64,000 nt of DNA from positions 248,001-312,000 of the forward strand of contig NZ_CP025803.1 in the NCBI RefSeq assembly GCF_003352065.1, written 5' to 3'. Of this stretch, positions 36,239 to 44,793 are shown one piece after another. A program made the position numbers and the translations under genes. The notes below the pieces were generated by a model, which saw only the letters and a list, made by a program, of their open reading frames with translations, made no database searches and was not told where the DNA came from. Each line of letters opens with the position of its first letter. Position 1 is the stretch's first letter. Source of the stretch: Sulfitobacter sp. SK011 (GTDB lineage Bacteria > Pseudomonadota > Alphaproteobacteria > Rhodobacterales > Rhodobacteraceae).

Positions 36239-37144
36239 TTAGCTTTGGCGGGCAATAACGAAGGCAGCCGCCTCTCGCAAGGTTTCTGCGTCCTCGCCAT
36301 ACATTGATAAGGCATCGCATGCGGATTGCACGAGGTCTTGGGCGCGGCGTTTGGCCCCATCAAGGCCGAGGTGTGAAACAAATGTGGCCTTGCCAGCATG
36401 AGCGTCTTTTCCGGTGGCTTTGCCAACGATGGCGGCATCACCTTCAACATCAAGGATGTCATCGGCAATTTGAAAGGCAAGGCCTAGGTTTTCTGCATAG
36501 ACGCGTAATTTGTGGCCGGGATCACCGACCATGCGCGGCCCAACCATCGCAGACCATTCTATCAAAGCCCCGGTTTTGCCTTTTTGCAGCGCGGTGATTT
36601 CGTCCAGTGATAAAGGCTTGGGCGCTGTTTCCGCCGCAATATCCATGGCTTGCCCGCCCACCATGCCCTGCACCCCTGCTGCCGTCGCCAGACTCCGGAC
36701 CAAAATCAGCGTATGTTCGGGGGCGCAGCGTGACATGCTGACAAGCTGAAAGGCAATTGATTGGAGCGCATCACCGGCGAGCACAGCGGTTGCTTCGTCC
36801 CATTTACGGTGAACGGTTGGCTGGCCCCGGCGAAGGTCGTCGTCGTCCATACAGGGAAGATCATCATGGATCAGCGAATATGAATGCAACGCCTCAATGG
36901 CACCAGCTGCGGGCAGCACTGCGCTGCCACTGATGCCATGCAGCCGGGCAGTCTCAAGAACAAGAAATGCGCGTAACCCTTTTCCACCGGTCGTCGCGTA
37001 GCGCATCGCGTCCGACACAGGGCCTGTCCTACCGCTGATCAGGTGGCTGATTTGGTCACTTGCAGCTTCCTGCGCGTTCTTAAGGGCAACAGAAAAGGGA
37101 TATCTCTTCAGGTCGACAACTTCGGAAACTTCAAAGCCCTTCAA
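36239..37144 (-). CDS. ispA: Polyprenyl (farnesyl/geranyl) diphosphate synthase
   Basis: About 301 residues if started at the TTG at 37144, which overlaps the end of xseB by 14 bases; an ATG at 37177 deeper inside xseB is an alternative. First Asp-rich motif HDDLPCMDDDDLRRG near residue 88 and second ADDILDVEGD near 226 identify an (E)-prenyl chain synthase. It condenses isopentenyl diphosphate onto dimethylallyl/geranyl diphosphate. Gene order xseB-ispA-dxs is standard in alphaproteobacteria and supports the short-chain (FPP) assignment. Confidence 0.95.
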   Translation of the reverse strand: MKGFEVSEVVDLKRYPFSVALKNAQEAASDQISHLISGRTGPVSDAMRYATTGGKGLRAFLVLETARLHGISGSAVLPAAGAIEALHSYSLIHDDLPCMDDDDLRRGQPTVHRKWDEATAVLAGDALQSIAFQLVSMSRCAPEHTLILVRSLATAAGVQGMVGGQAMDIAAETAPKPLSLDEITALQKGKTGALIEWSAMVGPRMVGDPGHKLRVYAENLGLAFQIADDILDVEGDAAIVGKATGKDAHAGKATFVSHLGLDGAKRRAQDLVQSACDALSMYGEDAETLREAAAFVIARQS

Positions 37145-37373
37145 CAGATTTCGCCCCTGTTGGGTTGCCGTCCCCATCCAAAGTGATTGCGGCAACCTTT
37201 TCTTCGGCCTCTTTCAACTTGGCCTCGCAGCGCGCCTTCAATTTCGCCCCACGTTCGTAAAGTGCGATACTTTCGTCCAATGCCACATCACCCCGTTCAA
37301 GCTGACCCAGCACTTTCTCAAGCTCTGCCATCGCAGTTTCAAAATTCATCTCTTCAACGGGGGTATCGCTCAT
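37131..37373 (-). CDS. xseB: Exodeoxyribonuclease VII small subunit
   Basis: 80 residues. The helical family signature NFETAMAELEKVLGQLERG and LDESIALYERGAKLKARCEAKL is present. With XseA it forms the exonuclease that degrades single-stranded DNA; xseA is not in the window. First gene of the unit with ispA and dxs. Confidence 0.95.
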   Translation of the reverse strand: MSDTPVEEMNFETAMAELEKVLGQLERGDVALDESIALYERGAKLKARCEAKLKEAEEKVAAITLDGDGNPTGAKSVEGL

Positions 37374-37477
37374 CGCAGCCTCTCAATTCACTATTTGCGG
37401 GACTTTAATCCGGCCAGCCCGGCAATGCCAGCAGGTCGTCCAATATTGGCGTGGTCAAATGGAACTCGGAAATCGCT

Positions 37478-38179
37478 TTAATCAGGGGCCAGCATATACC
37501 CTGCACCGCGCACGGTTTGAAGATATCGGGGCTGTTTCGGATTGTCTTCGATCTTGCGCCGCAACCGCGTTATCTGAACATCCACAGCACGTTCCTGGGC
37601 CTGTCCACGATCCCGTCCCAATTCTTCAACCAGCTTTGCGCGGCTCAGGGGTGATCCGGGCTCGGCTGAGAATATTTTCATCAATTGGATTTCAGTAGCG
37701 GTAAGACGGACAAGCTCATCGCCATGCCACATCTCACCACGTTCAAGGTCATAGCGGATGGCACCCAGGGACATCACCTTGGGTGCGGCATCTTCTGCCT
37801 TCGTATCAGGCATCCGGCGCAGGATGGCATTGATCCGCAATAGCAGCTCTTTGGGCTCAAACGGTTTGGGCAGATAATCATCGGCACCCGCTTCCAACCC
37901 TTCGATGCGGTTGCCGGTTTCGCCTTTGGCGGTCAGCAACAGGATCGGCGTTTGCATGGTTTCGCGCAACGAACGGGTCAACGACAAACCGTCCTCTCCG
38001 GGCATCATCACGTCGAGTACGATCAGATCAAAATCGAGCCCCGTCAGGATCCGACGCGCATGGCCCGCGTCGCGGGCGGCTGTGACCAAAAAACCGTTTC
38101 GCATCAGGAATTTCTGAAGCAGCGTGCGGATGCGTTCATCGTCATCAACGATCAGCAGATGGGCGTCCATATCGGTCAT
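37478..38179 (-). CDS. petR: OmpR-family response regulator, PetR-like
   Basis: 233 residues. Receiver domain with acidic pocket DDDER near residue 11, phosphoacceptor Asp in IVLDVMMPGEDG and Lys in LPKPFEP. The C-terminal winged helix has RLTATEIQLMKIF and VDVQITRLRRKIEDNP. It overlaps the MarR-type gene upstream by 4 bases. This MarR-OmpR gene pair matches petP-petR of Rhodobacter capsulatus, where PetR is needed for cytochrome bc1 gene function and growth. The symbol is assigned by family and arrangement; here petABC is about 12 kb away on the other strand. Confidence 0.85.
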   Translation of the reverse strand: MTDMDAHLLIVDDDERIRTLLQKFLMRNGFLVTAARDAGHARRILTGLDFDLIVLDVMMPGEDGLSLTRSLRETMQTPILLLTAKGETGNRIEGLEAGADDYLPKPFEPKELLLRINAILRRMPDTKAEDAAPKVMSLGAIRYDLERGEMWHGDELVRLTATEIQLMKIFSAEPGSPLSRAKLVEELGRDRGQAQERAVDVQITRLRRKIEDNPKQPRYLQTVRGAGYMLAPD

Positions 38180-38691
38180 GCACCATTCTCCTTCAATTGC
38201 GTGTAACTTCTTCGCATTTCCGGATCCATCATTGCTTCCAAAACCTTTCGAAATCCGGCCACGGAATCGGGCCCAGCATCGCGAAACGCCGCGCGCATGC
38301 GGGCGCGCTGTGCATCTGACAGTTTCTGTTCCAACGCGCGGCCTTTGTCCGTCAGAAACAGATGCCGTTCGCGTTTGTCGTTGCGCCCAACCTTACTGAT
38401 CACCAGACCATCGGCAATCAGGGTGCGCAACACACGGTTCAGTGATTGTTTGGTGACACCCAATATGTTCAAAAGGTTGTTCACTGTGGTGCCCGGTGCC
38501 CGGTTTACAAAGTGGACCGCACGGTGGTGTGCCCGACCATATGCCATATCGACCAAAATGCGATCCGGGTCAGCCGTAAAGCCGCGATAGGCGAAAAACA
38601 TCGCCTCAATGCCTTGGCGCAGTTGCTCGTCCGTCAGAAACAAAAGGCTTTCGCCGCTGTTGGTGGAAGGTCCGCGTCCGTCTGCCATCAT
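38176..38691 (-). CDS. petP: MarR-family transcriptional regulator, PetP-like
   Basis: 171 residues. Winged helix in the middle: VNNLLNILGVTKQSLNRVLRTLIADGLV, then the wing VGRNDKRERHLFLTDKGRALEQKL. The N-terminal region has an FFAYRGFTADPDRILVDMAYGRAHHRAVHFVNR helix set typical of the roseobacter PetP group. It is the first gene of the petP-petR pair, coupled by a 4-base overlap. Divergent from ilvE, with about 160 bases between the starts. Confidence 0.85.
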   Translation of the reverse strand: MMADGRGPSTNSGESLLFLTDEQLRQGIEAMFFAYRGFTADPDRILVDMAYGRAHHRAVHFVNRAPGTTVNNLLNILGVTKQSLNRVLRTLIADGLVISKVGRNDKRERHLFLTDKGRALEQKLSDAQRARMRAAFRDAGPDSVAGFRKVLEAMMDPEMRRSYTQLKENGA

Positions 38692-38849
38692 GCGCCTCGT
38701 TTTTCGTTGGAACGAGTTTAAGTCAGTGTTGTTGACATTCCAAGCCTCAAAGGCTATCCAATTTCAGGTTTTGCGCAACTTTATGTCCGTATCGGACGTA
38801 TTTTGCGCAATAAATGCAAAGATATACCAATTACTTGAAGGGAAATACC

Positions 38850-39719
38850 ATGGCGGGCGCGTATGATGATCGGGATGGTCACATCTGGATGGACGGTCAG
38901 ATGGTGCCTTGGCGCGATGCCAATATCCACATTCTGACCCATGCGATGCATTATGCGTCTTCGGTATTTGAGGGCGAGCGCGCCTATAACGGCAAGATAT
39001 TCAAGAGCCGGGAACATTCTGAGCGGCTGAAGCGGTCGGCGAATATGATCGACTTTGACGTGCCCTATACAATTGATGAGATTGAGGCCGCGAAGGTCGA
39101 GGTTCTGGCCTCTTCGGGGTTGCAGGATGCCTATGTCAGGGCCATCGCATGGCGCGGCGTTGGAGAGGACATGGGTGTGGCTTCCGCACGCAACCCCGTG
39201 CGGCTGGCCATCGCTGCCTGGGAATGGGGTGCCTATTACGGTGATGCCAAGATGAAGGGTGCCAAGCTCGACATCTCGAAATGGAAGCGCCCTTCGCCAG
39301 AGACAATTCCCAGCCATGCCAAGGCGGCCGGGCTCTATATGATTTGCACGATGTCCAAGCACGCGGCAGAGGCCAAGGGATGTTCAGACGCGATGATGTT
39401 CGACTATCGCGGTTATGTGGCCGAGGCGACAGGCGCGAACATCTTTTTCGTCAAGGATGGTGAAGTCCATACACCCGACCCTGATTGTTTTCTGAACGGC
39501 ATCACGCGCCAGACAGTCGTGGGGATGCTGAAAGACAAGGGCATCAAGGTGCACGAGCGTCATATCATGCCAGAAGAGCTGGAAGGATTTGAGCAGTGCT
39601 GGCTGACTGGCACGGCTGCCGAAGTCACGCCCGTTGGTCAGATTGGCGACTATAACTTTGAGGTCGGCGCACTGACACGCGATATTGCTGAGAGCTATGA
39701 GAAACTGGTGCGGCTTTAG
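38850..39719 (+). CDS. ilvE: Branched-chain amino acid aminotransferase
   Basis: 289 residues from the ATG at 38850, preceded by gaaggga; an upstream in-frame start at 38814 is unlikely. PLP class IV fold: an FEGERAYNG segment near residue 35, SKHAAEAKGCSDAMMFDYRGYVAEATGANIFFV with the substrate/PLP-contacting region, and the ITRQTV motif. The PLP Lys lies near residue 160 in HAKAAGLY. It transaminates Val, Leu and Ile with 2-oxoglutarate. Followed by a large nested hairpin at 39733-39772. Confidence 0.95.
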   Translation: MAGAYDDRDGHIWMDGQMVPWRDANIHILTHAMHYASSVFEGERAYNGKIFKSREHSERLKRSANMIDFDVPYTIDEIEAAKVEVLASSGLQDAYVRAIAWRGVGEDMGVASARNPVRLAIAAWEWGAYYGDAKMKGAKLDISKWKRPSPETIPSHAKAAGLYMICTMSKHAAEAKGCSDAMMFDYRGYVAEATGANIFFVKDGEVHTPDPDCFLNGITRQTVVGMLKDKGIKVHERHIMPEELEGFEQCWLTGTAAEVTPVGQIGDYNFEVGALTRDIAESYEKLVRL

Positions 39720-39732
39720 CGCTGAAATGGCT

Positions 39733-39772
39733 GAGAACGGCCCAGCGCCGGAGCTGGGCCGCAGCCGTTCTC
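39733..39772 (+). terminator. Nested hairpin after ilvE
   Basis: Outer arms gagaacg / cgttctc enclose inner arms gcccagc / gctgggc, all perfect, beginning 13 bases after the ilvE stop. No long T-run follows. Probably the ilvE terminator, or a copy of an intergenic repeat. Confidence 0.6.
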
Positions 39773-39903
39773 GACTTTGCGCAGATGTGAAAACCCAAAC
39801 CTGACCCTAATCGCAAGTCCAAATTCCAGGTTCCATGAAATGTGGGTTTCACCCTTGGTCGTTTTGGCTGCTCGGGCGAAGGGGATGTCAGATCATCTGG
39901 CGT

Positions 39904-40659
39904 TTATCCCCGTAGCGCCGGCAGGCCCACGCCAGTGCTTTCAAACCCGCCATCAGATGCAATGACCTGCCCGGTGACATAGCTGGACTTATCCGAACAC
40001 AAGAACACGATCACTTCCGCGATCTCCTGTTCGGAACCATAGCGGTTCAGTGGGATCGCATCGTGGTAGGCGTCGATGATGTCTTGTGTGTGCACGGCCA
40101 TTGCCAGCTTGGTCCGCACAGGGCCGGGGCAAACACAGTTGGCGCGAATGCCATGTTCGCCCAATTCTGCGGCCTGTTGTTTTGTCAGCTGAATCACCGC
40201 CGCCTTAGAGGTGCCGTAGGCCACCCGTAACGTGGATGCACGCAAGCCGGAAATAGATGCGATATTGACGATTGCGCCTTGCGTTTGTTTGAGCGCTGGG
40301 GTTGCGGCCTGAGACATGAGGAAAACACCGTCCAGGTTTGTCTCCATCACCCGCCGCCAACGGGCAAAGTCGGTTTCTTCAATAGGTCCAAAATCCGCGA
40401 CGCCGGCATTGTTGACCAACGCATCAATGCGTCCAAATCTGGCCATGATATCTTTGATGGCGGCATCGACTGCACTTGGATCTGAAACGTCATAGTCAAA
40501 ACCACCGGCACCCTGGCCCAAATCCTGCACTGCGGAGTTTAGCGCCTCGGTGTCTCGGTCAAGGACGGCAACCAGCCAGCCTGCGTCCAGAAAAAGCCGC
40601 GCGGTCGCAAAGCCGATGCCCCGCGCAGCACCTGTAACCAGTGCAACTTTTTCCAGCAT
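39904..40659 (-). CDS. SDR-family oxidoreductase
   Basis: 251 residues from the ATG at 40659. Classical SDR: TGAARGIG cofactor loop near residues 9-16, NNAG at 82-85, catalytic Ser in NIASISG and YGTSKAA near residue 147. The C-terminal SYVTGQVIASDGG is typical of FabG-like reductases. Substrate unknown. It begins one base after the cobO stop, so the two are translationally coupled although their functions look unrelated. Confidence 0.92.
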   Translation of the reverse strand: MLEKVALVTGAARGIGFATARLFLDAGWLVAVLDRDTEALNSAVQDLGQGAGGFDYDVSDPSAVDAAIKDIMARFGRIDALVNNAGVADFGPIEETDFARWRRVMETNLDGVFLMSQAATPALKQTQGAIVNIASISGLRASTLRVAYGTSKAAVIQLTKQQAAELGEHGIRANCVCPGPVRTKLAMAVHTQDIIDAYHDAIPLNRYGSEQEIAEVIVFLCSDKSSYVTGQVIASDGGFESTGVGLPALRG

Positions 40660-40660
40660 A

Positions 40661-41266
40661 TCAGTAATCCACACCCTTCTGCGCTTTGATCCCTGCCTTG
40701 AAGGGGTGTTTGACCTCGGTCATTTCCGTCACCAGATCGGCGTAGTCGCAAAGTTCCGGCTTTGCGTCGCGACCAGTCAGGATCACGCCCGTGCGTTTGT
40801 CACGGGCATCCAGTCCCGCCAGCACATCCGCGACCGATACATACTCATACCGCATCGCGATGTTAATCTCGTCGAGCACAATCAGATCATAGTCACCGCT
40901 TTCCATCAGTTCCCGCGCCTTGGCAAAAGCCGCTTGAGCGGCGGCGATATCGCGTTCCTTGTCCTGGGTATCCCAGGTGAAGCCTTCGCCCATGGTGTGC
41001 CAGGTGACCTCGCCCAAGCGATCAAAGAATATCCGTTCGCCGGTTTTCCATTTGCCTTTGATGAACTGGACGACGCCCACCTTCTGCTTCCAGCCCAATG
41101 CGCGCACCACGACGCCAAAGGCGCTGGATGATTTGCCTTTGCCAGCACCGGTATGAACCAGCACCAGACCTTTTTCCGGGTCTTGCAGGTCGGAAACCTT
41201 GGCGCGCTGGGCGGCCTGGCGTTCCTTCATCTTTTCTTTGTGCTGGTTTTGATCCGCGTCAGACAT
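40661..41266 (-). CDS. cobO: Cob(I)yrinic acid a,c-diamide adenosyltransferase
   Basis: 201 residues. CobA/CobO/BtuR-type P-loop HTGAGKGKSSSAFG near residues 37-50, followed by VGVVQFIKGKWKTGE, EGFTWDTQD, YDLIVLDEINIAMRY and GVILTGRDA, all signature segments. It transfers adenosyl from ATP to cob(I)alamin-type corrinoids. queG in this window needs cobalamin, so the genome uses B12. First gene of the pair with the SDR. Confidence 0.96.
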   Translation of the reverse strand: MSDADQNQHKEKMKERQAAQRAKVSDLQDPEKGLVLVHTGAGKGKSSSAFGVVVRALGWKQKVGVVQFIKGKWKTGERIFFDRLGEVTWHTMGEGFTWDTQDKERDIAAAQAAFAKARELMESGDYDLIVLDEINIAMRYEYVSVADVLAGLDARDKRTGVILTGRDAKPELCDYADLVTEMTEVKHPFKAGIKAQKGVDY

Positions 41267-41326
41267 GGCATGCTCCCTATGGGTGATTGAACGGCACCAT
41301 AGGCAGTTGCATCGCGAGGTAAAGCC

Positions 41327-42292
41327 TTAGGCTTTGGGATCAGTCACGGATCGCGCACGCCCGCGTTCCAGCCCCAACTGGCGTTCGCGCCAGATGATCA
41401 AAACGCCACCTGCAATGACCAAAGATGCCCCGATCAGGATCGCGCGCGTTGGCACTTCGCTGAACACGACCCAGCCGATGATGCTGGCGAATATCATTGA
41501 GGCATAATCGAAAGGTGCCAGCATGGATGCGGTGCCAAAACGATAGGATGAAGTGATCATGATTTGTGCAACACCGCCGATCAGACCTGCACAGATGATC
41601 AGTGTCAGAACCTCAATGCCCGGCGATGTCCATGCCAGTGACGGGATGGGGAAAACCCAACCCAGCGGCAATGAAAGCAGGGAAATGCACGTCGCGGTCA
41701 GGGAAAAATAAAATACGATGGCCGAGGTGCTGTCGGTCTGTACCAACCGTCTGACGTGAATTTGCACCAACGCGCGCAGGATCGATGCGGTCAGAACCAT
41801 CAGCGCCCCAAGGGTTGCGGTTGTGCCCAGGTCTGTTCCGATGCTGAGGCGCGGTGCCAGTACAATCATCACACCGACCAGCCCAAGGGCAACGGCAGAA
41901 AGACGAAACAGGCGAACGGTTTCGCCTAAGAAAATCGCAGCAAACAGCACGGTAAACATCGGCGTGGCATATCCGATCGCTGTCACCTCGGGCAATGGCA
42001 GCAGCGCAAGCCCTGCAAAAGTCAGCCCCATCGCAGTTGTACCAAACAAGCCGCGCCAAACATGGCCAAGCAGGTTGTTGACGTATAGCCCGTCGTGCAA
42101 ATGCCCCTGTTGCCACAGCCACAGACCAATCACCGGAATGGCAAAGAGAGAGCGAAAAAAGACCGCCTGACCGGGGGGGACGTCACCAGATGCCGCTTTG
42201 ATCAGTGCGGCCATAACCATGAACAGAAAAACCGCGCCAAGCTTGAGGGCAATGGCGCGGCCGGGAATATTCTGTGTCAGGGCGCTGGGCAT
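41327..42292 (-). CDS. DMT-superfamily transporter (EamA type)
   Basis: 321 residues with ten predicted hydrophobic segments in two EamA repeats (about 13-150 and 165-300). The first helix KLGAVFLFMVMAALIKAASGDVPPGQAVFFRSLFAIP is characteristic of the roseobacter RhaT/S-adenosylmethionine-uptake-like subgroup. The C-terminal tail is Arg-rich and cytoplasmic. It is not closely similar to the other DMT protein at 17150-18019. Substrate unknown. Confidence 0.92.
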   Translation of the reverse strand: MPSALTQNIPGRAIALKLGAVFLFMVMAALIKAASGDVPPGQAVFFRSLFAIPVIGLWLWQQGHLHDGLYVNNLLGHVWRGLFGTTAMGLTFAGLALLPLPEVTAIGYATPMFTVLFAAIFLGETVRLFRLSAVALGLVGVMIVLAPRLSIGTDLGTTATLGALMVLTASILRALVQIHVRRLVQTDSTSAIVFYFSLTATCISLLSLPLGWVFPIPSLAWTSPGIEVLTLIICAGLIGGVAQIMITSSYRFGTASMLAPFDYASMIFASIIGWVVFSEVPTRAILIGASLVIAGGVLIIWRERQLGLERGRARSVTDPKA

Positions 42293-42343
42293 GGCCGCTT
42301 AATGCGCCCGCAATCGTTAAAGATCAAGCGAAGTTGCAGCGGT

Positions 42344-42724
42344 TCAGTTTAACTGCGCGACGCCCAAAGGCACCGCAAATTCCAGGCACCAGATATAAAG
42401 TTCATTGTAGTCATCAATGTTCAAAGATGCAGGCACGACATAGCTTTGTGCGCCGTTGAGGTTTTTCAGCGCGCCCAGGTCGGCGACTGAGACAAAGCTG
42501 CCGTCTTTGCCAAAACCCACGCGCGGGTCAGGTGCGCCATCCAGCGAAAAGCTTTGATCGAAAGTGACGGTCGCCGTGCCGTCGGCATTCTTGGTGATTG
42601 TCACGCCACCTTTGGTTACGTGGTCGCTGGCACCCGTGAATGTTCCAGAGGTATCTGCATAGGCAGCGGATACCGGGCCGAAAGCGATTATTGCTGTCAA
42701 TGTGAGTGCAAATAGGGATTTCAT
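42344..42724 (-). CDS. Secreted DM13-domain protein
   Basis: 126 residues. Signal peptide 1-23 (ending AAYA) is followed by a small beta-type domain with GVTITKNADGTATVTFDQSF, DPRVGFGKDG and an ending YNELYIWCLEFAVPLGVAQL, the hallmark of the DM13 domain (PF10517) with its single near-C-terminal Cys. DM13 domains have been proposed to carry out redox chemistry, without biochemical proof in bacteria. It is divergent from a TetR-family gene with an 11-base inverted repeat between them, so it is probably that regulator's target. Confidence 0.9.
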   Translation of the reverse strand: MKSLFALTLTAIIAFGPVSAAYADTSGTFTGASDHVTKGGVTITKNADGTATVTFDQSFSLDGAPDPRVGFGKDGSFVSVADLGALKNLNGAQSYVVPASLNIDDYNELYIWCLEFAVPLGVAQLN

Positions 42725-42772
42725 TGGTTTGTCCTTTGAGCTGGGTTTGTATTGCTGTAGGGATCAAATAAA

Positions 42773-42832
42773 GTTAGGAACCACATAGTACAAAACACAA
42801 GAGCGTGAGTTGTGTAACAGTTGGTTCCTAAC
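42773..42832. promoter_or_regulatory. Inverted-repeat operator between the DM13 and TetR genes
   Basis: Perfect 11-base arms gttaggaacca (42773-42783) and tggttcctaac (42822-42832) separated by 38 bases. The right part also lies in aacagtt...aactgtt. This fits a pair of TetR-type sites controlling both divergent genes. Binding is inferred. Confidence 0.65.
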
Positions 42833-42861
42833 TAACTGTTGAAGACATTGAGGAGGACGAG

Positions 42862-43455
42862 ATGGCGCGCCCGAGAGAGTTTGAACCAGATGATGCGATT
42901 GAAAAGGCGATGCAGGTCTTTTGGGCACACGGATATGAAGGTGCGTCTTTGCCGGCCCTTTTGGATGGTATGGGATTGACCCGAGGCAGCCTCTACAAAG
43001 CGTTCAAGGACAAGAGAAACCTTTTTCTGCTGGTCCTAGACCGGTACGAAGCGGCAGTCGTTGACGGGGCAGTAGAGCTTTTGGAAAGCCCTGAAATAAA
43101 CGATGGAAAACAGCGGATATTGATGTTGTTCGAAAGTGTGGTTCGCGCTGTTGCTGATGCGGATTACCGTGGGTGTTTGTTGTGTACTGCTGCTACTGGC
43201 GACGCCGTGGATGATCCGAAGATTGCAAGATCAGTGCAAAAAGGGATGACAAAAATGCAGTCTGGATTCAGAAAAGCGCTGGAAGATGAGCGCAGTTTTG
43301 ATCGGCTTGAACCAGAGACAAAGCATCGTTTGGCAAATCTGCTTTTGACGCAGTACATCGGCCTGCGTGTTCTGGCGCGGTCCCGTTTGCCATTGGGCGT
43401 GCTGGACCAAAGTGTTCAGGGCGTGGATGATGTTTTGACTGCGGCGGCCAAATAG
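42862..43455 (+). CDS. TetR/AcrR-family transcriptional regulator
   Basis: 197 residues. The N-terminal helix-turn-helix (MARPREFEPDDAIEKAMQVFWAHGYEGASLPALLDGMGLTRGSLYKAFKDKR split over residues 1-52) is the classic TetR module. The C-terminal ligand domain contains CLLCTAATG with two Cys near residue 113, which could sense electrophiles or oxidants. It is preceded by gaggagga and an inverted repeat, suggesting it represses itself and the divergent DM13 gene. Confidence 0.94.
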   Translation: MARPREFEPDDAIEKAMQVFWAHGYEGASLPALLDGMGLTRGSLYKAFKDKRNLFLLVLDRYEAAVVDGAVELLESPEINDGKQRILMLFESVVRAVADADYRGCLLCTAATGDAVDDPKIARSVQKGMTKMQSGFRKALEDERSFDRLEPETKHRLANLLLTQYIGLRVLARSRLPLGVLDQSVQGVDDVLTAAAK

Positions 43456-43464
43456 GGCTGGGAA

Positions 43465-44565
43465 TTAACCGATCTGGCCGCGGTTTTGACCGATCTGGCC
43501 GCGGTGCAACAGCAGATGGTCCAGTATCACACAGGCCATCATCGCTTCGCCCACCGGGACCGCGCGAATACCGACACAGGGGTCGTGGCGGCCCTTGGTG
43601 ATTATTTCAGTATCTTCGCCCGACTTGGTAATGGTTTTGCGGGTGGTCAGAATGCTTGAGGTGGGTTTGACCGCAAACCGCAGAACGATGTCCTGCCCGG
43701 TGCTGATCCCGCCCAGAATGCCGCCAGCGTGGTTTGAGGAATAAACCGGGCCATCCGGCCCCATACTGATTTCATCAGCGTTCAATTCGCCGGTCAGCAT
43801 TGCGGCGGACATGCCCTCGCCAATTTCCACACCTTTGACGGCATTGATGCTCATCATTGCGGCGGCAAGATCGGTGTCGAGCTTGCCATAGACAGGCGCG
43901 CCAAGGCCCGCAGGCACGCCGCGTGCGACGACCTCAATAATTGCGCCGACGGATGATCCCGATCTGCGCAATCCATCAAGGTAGTCTGCCCATGCTTTTG
44001 CGGCCTTGGCATCCGGGACCCAAAATGGGTTCTGGTTGATCTGGTCCCAGTCAAACGCAGCGCGGTCAATCTGATGCGGTCCCATCTGCACCATGTATCC
44101 GGTGATCTGGACGGCTGGTGCCATTGCCTTGATCGCTTCGCGCGCCAACCCACCGGCGGCCACACGAGACGCCGTTTCGCGGGCTGATGACCGCCCGCCG
44201 CCGCGGTAATCGCGAATGCCGTATTTTTGGTAATAGGTGATATCGGCATGACCGGGGCGAAACTTGTCTTTGATGTCGCCATAGTCCTTGGACCGCTGAT
44301 CTGTGTTTTCGATCATCAACTGAATAGGCGTCCCTGTTGTGACCCCTTCAAAGACGCCGGACAGGATGCGCACCTCATCCGCTTCGCGCCGCTGCGTGGT
44401 GTATTTGTTTTGACCCGGTTTACGTTTGTCGAGCCAGTGCTGGATCATCTCGGCATCGACCTTCACGCCGGGGGGGCAGCCGTCGACAGTGGCACCAATC
44501 GCTGGTCCATGGCTTTCGCCCCAGGTGGTCACGCGGAAAAGATGGCCAAAGCTGTTGATCGACAT
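43465..44565 (-). CDS. aroC: Chorismate synthase
   Basis: 366 residues from the ATG at 44565, which has an aggag site 8 bases upstream. Signature segments are [18 protein letters not shown] near residue 10, the [24 protein letters not shown] region near residue 130 and RPHTVKGVE-like [11 protein letters not shown]. It converts EPSP to chorismate with reduced FMN. The C-terminus ends in [13 protein letters not shown], produced by an in-frame 21-base tandem duplication at 43468-43505, so the tail is longer than usual by one unit. Confidence 0.97.
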   Translation of the reverse strand: MSINSFGHLFRVTTWGESHGPAIGATVDGCPPGVKVDAEMIQHWLDKRKPGQNKYTTQRREADEVRILSGVFEGVTTGTPIQLMIENTDQRSKDYGDIKDKFRPGHADITYYQKYGIRDYRGGGRSSARETASRVAAGGLAREAIKAMAPAVQITGYMVQMGPHQIDRAAFDWDQINQNPFWVPDAKAAKAWADYLDGLRRSGSSVGAIIEVVARGVPAGLGAPVYGKLDTDLAAAMMSINAVKGVEIGEGMSAAMLTGELNADEISMGPDGPVYSSNHAGGILGGISTGQDIVLRFAVKPTSSILTTRKTITKSGEDTEIITKGRHDPCVGIRAVPVGEAMMACVILDHLLLHRGQIGQNRGQIG

Positions 44566-44659
44566 GGGATGTACTCCTGTTGGCATGATCCTTAGCGGGC
44601 GGGACGATTTGCCTCAAGGGGATTTGGCTTGCATCCCTGACACACACCTCCTACCTCTG

Positions 44660-44750
44660 GTTCTACCTCGGGGGGCACTGATTGTGCTGAGATTGCGAAA
44701 GCTGACCCGTAGAACCTGAACCGGTTAACACCGGCGGAGGGAAGGTCTGG
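44660..44750 (+). ncRNA. TPP riboswitch (THI element)
   Basis: Conserved core is readable: gtgctgagatt at about 44684-44694, acccgtagaacctgaac at 44705-44721, and ccggttaacaccggcggagggaa at 44721-44743. P1 can form between acct (44665) and aggt (44743). It lies 44 bases upstream of thiB, so thiamine diphosphate should shut off the thiamine importer. Confidence 0.93.
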
Positions 44751-44793
44751 ACATCCATCCACCTTTTTCCTTTCGCCGCAAAAGGAGGATGCG

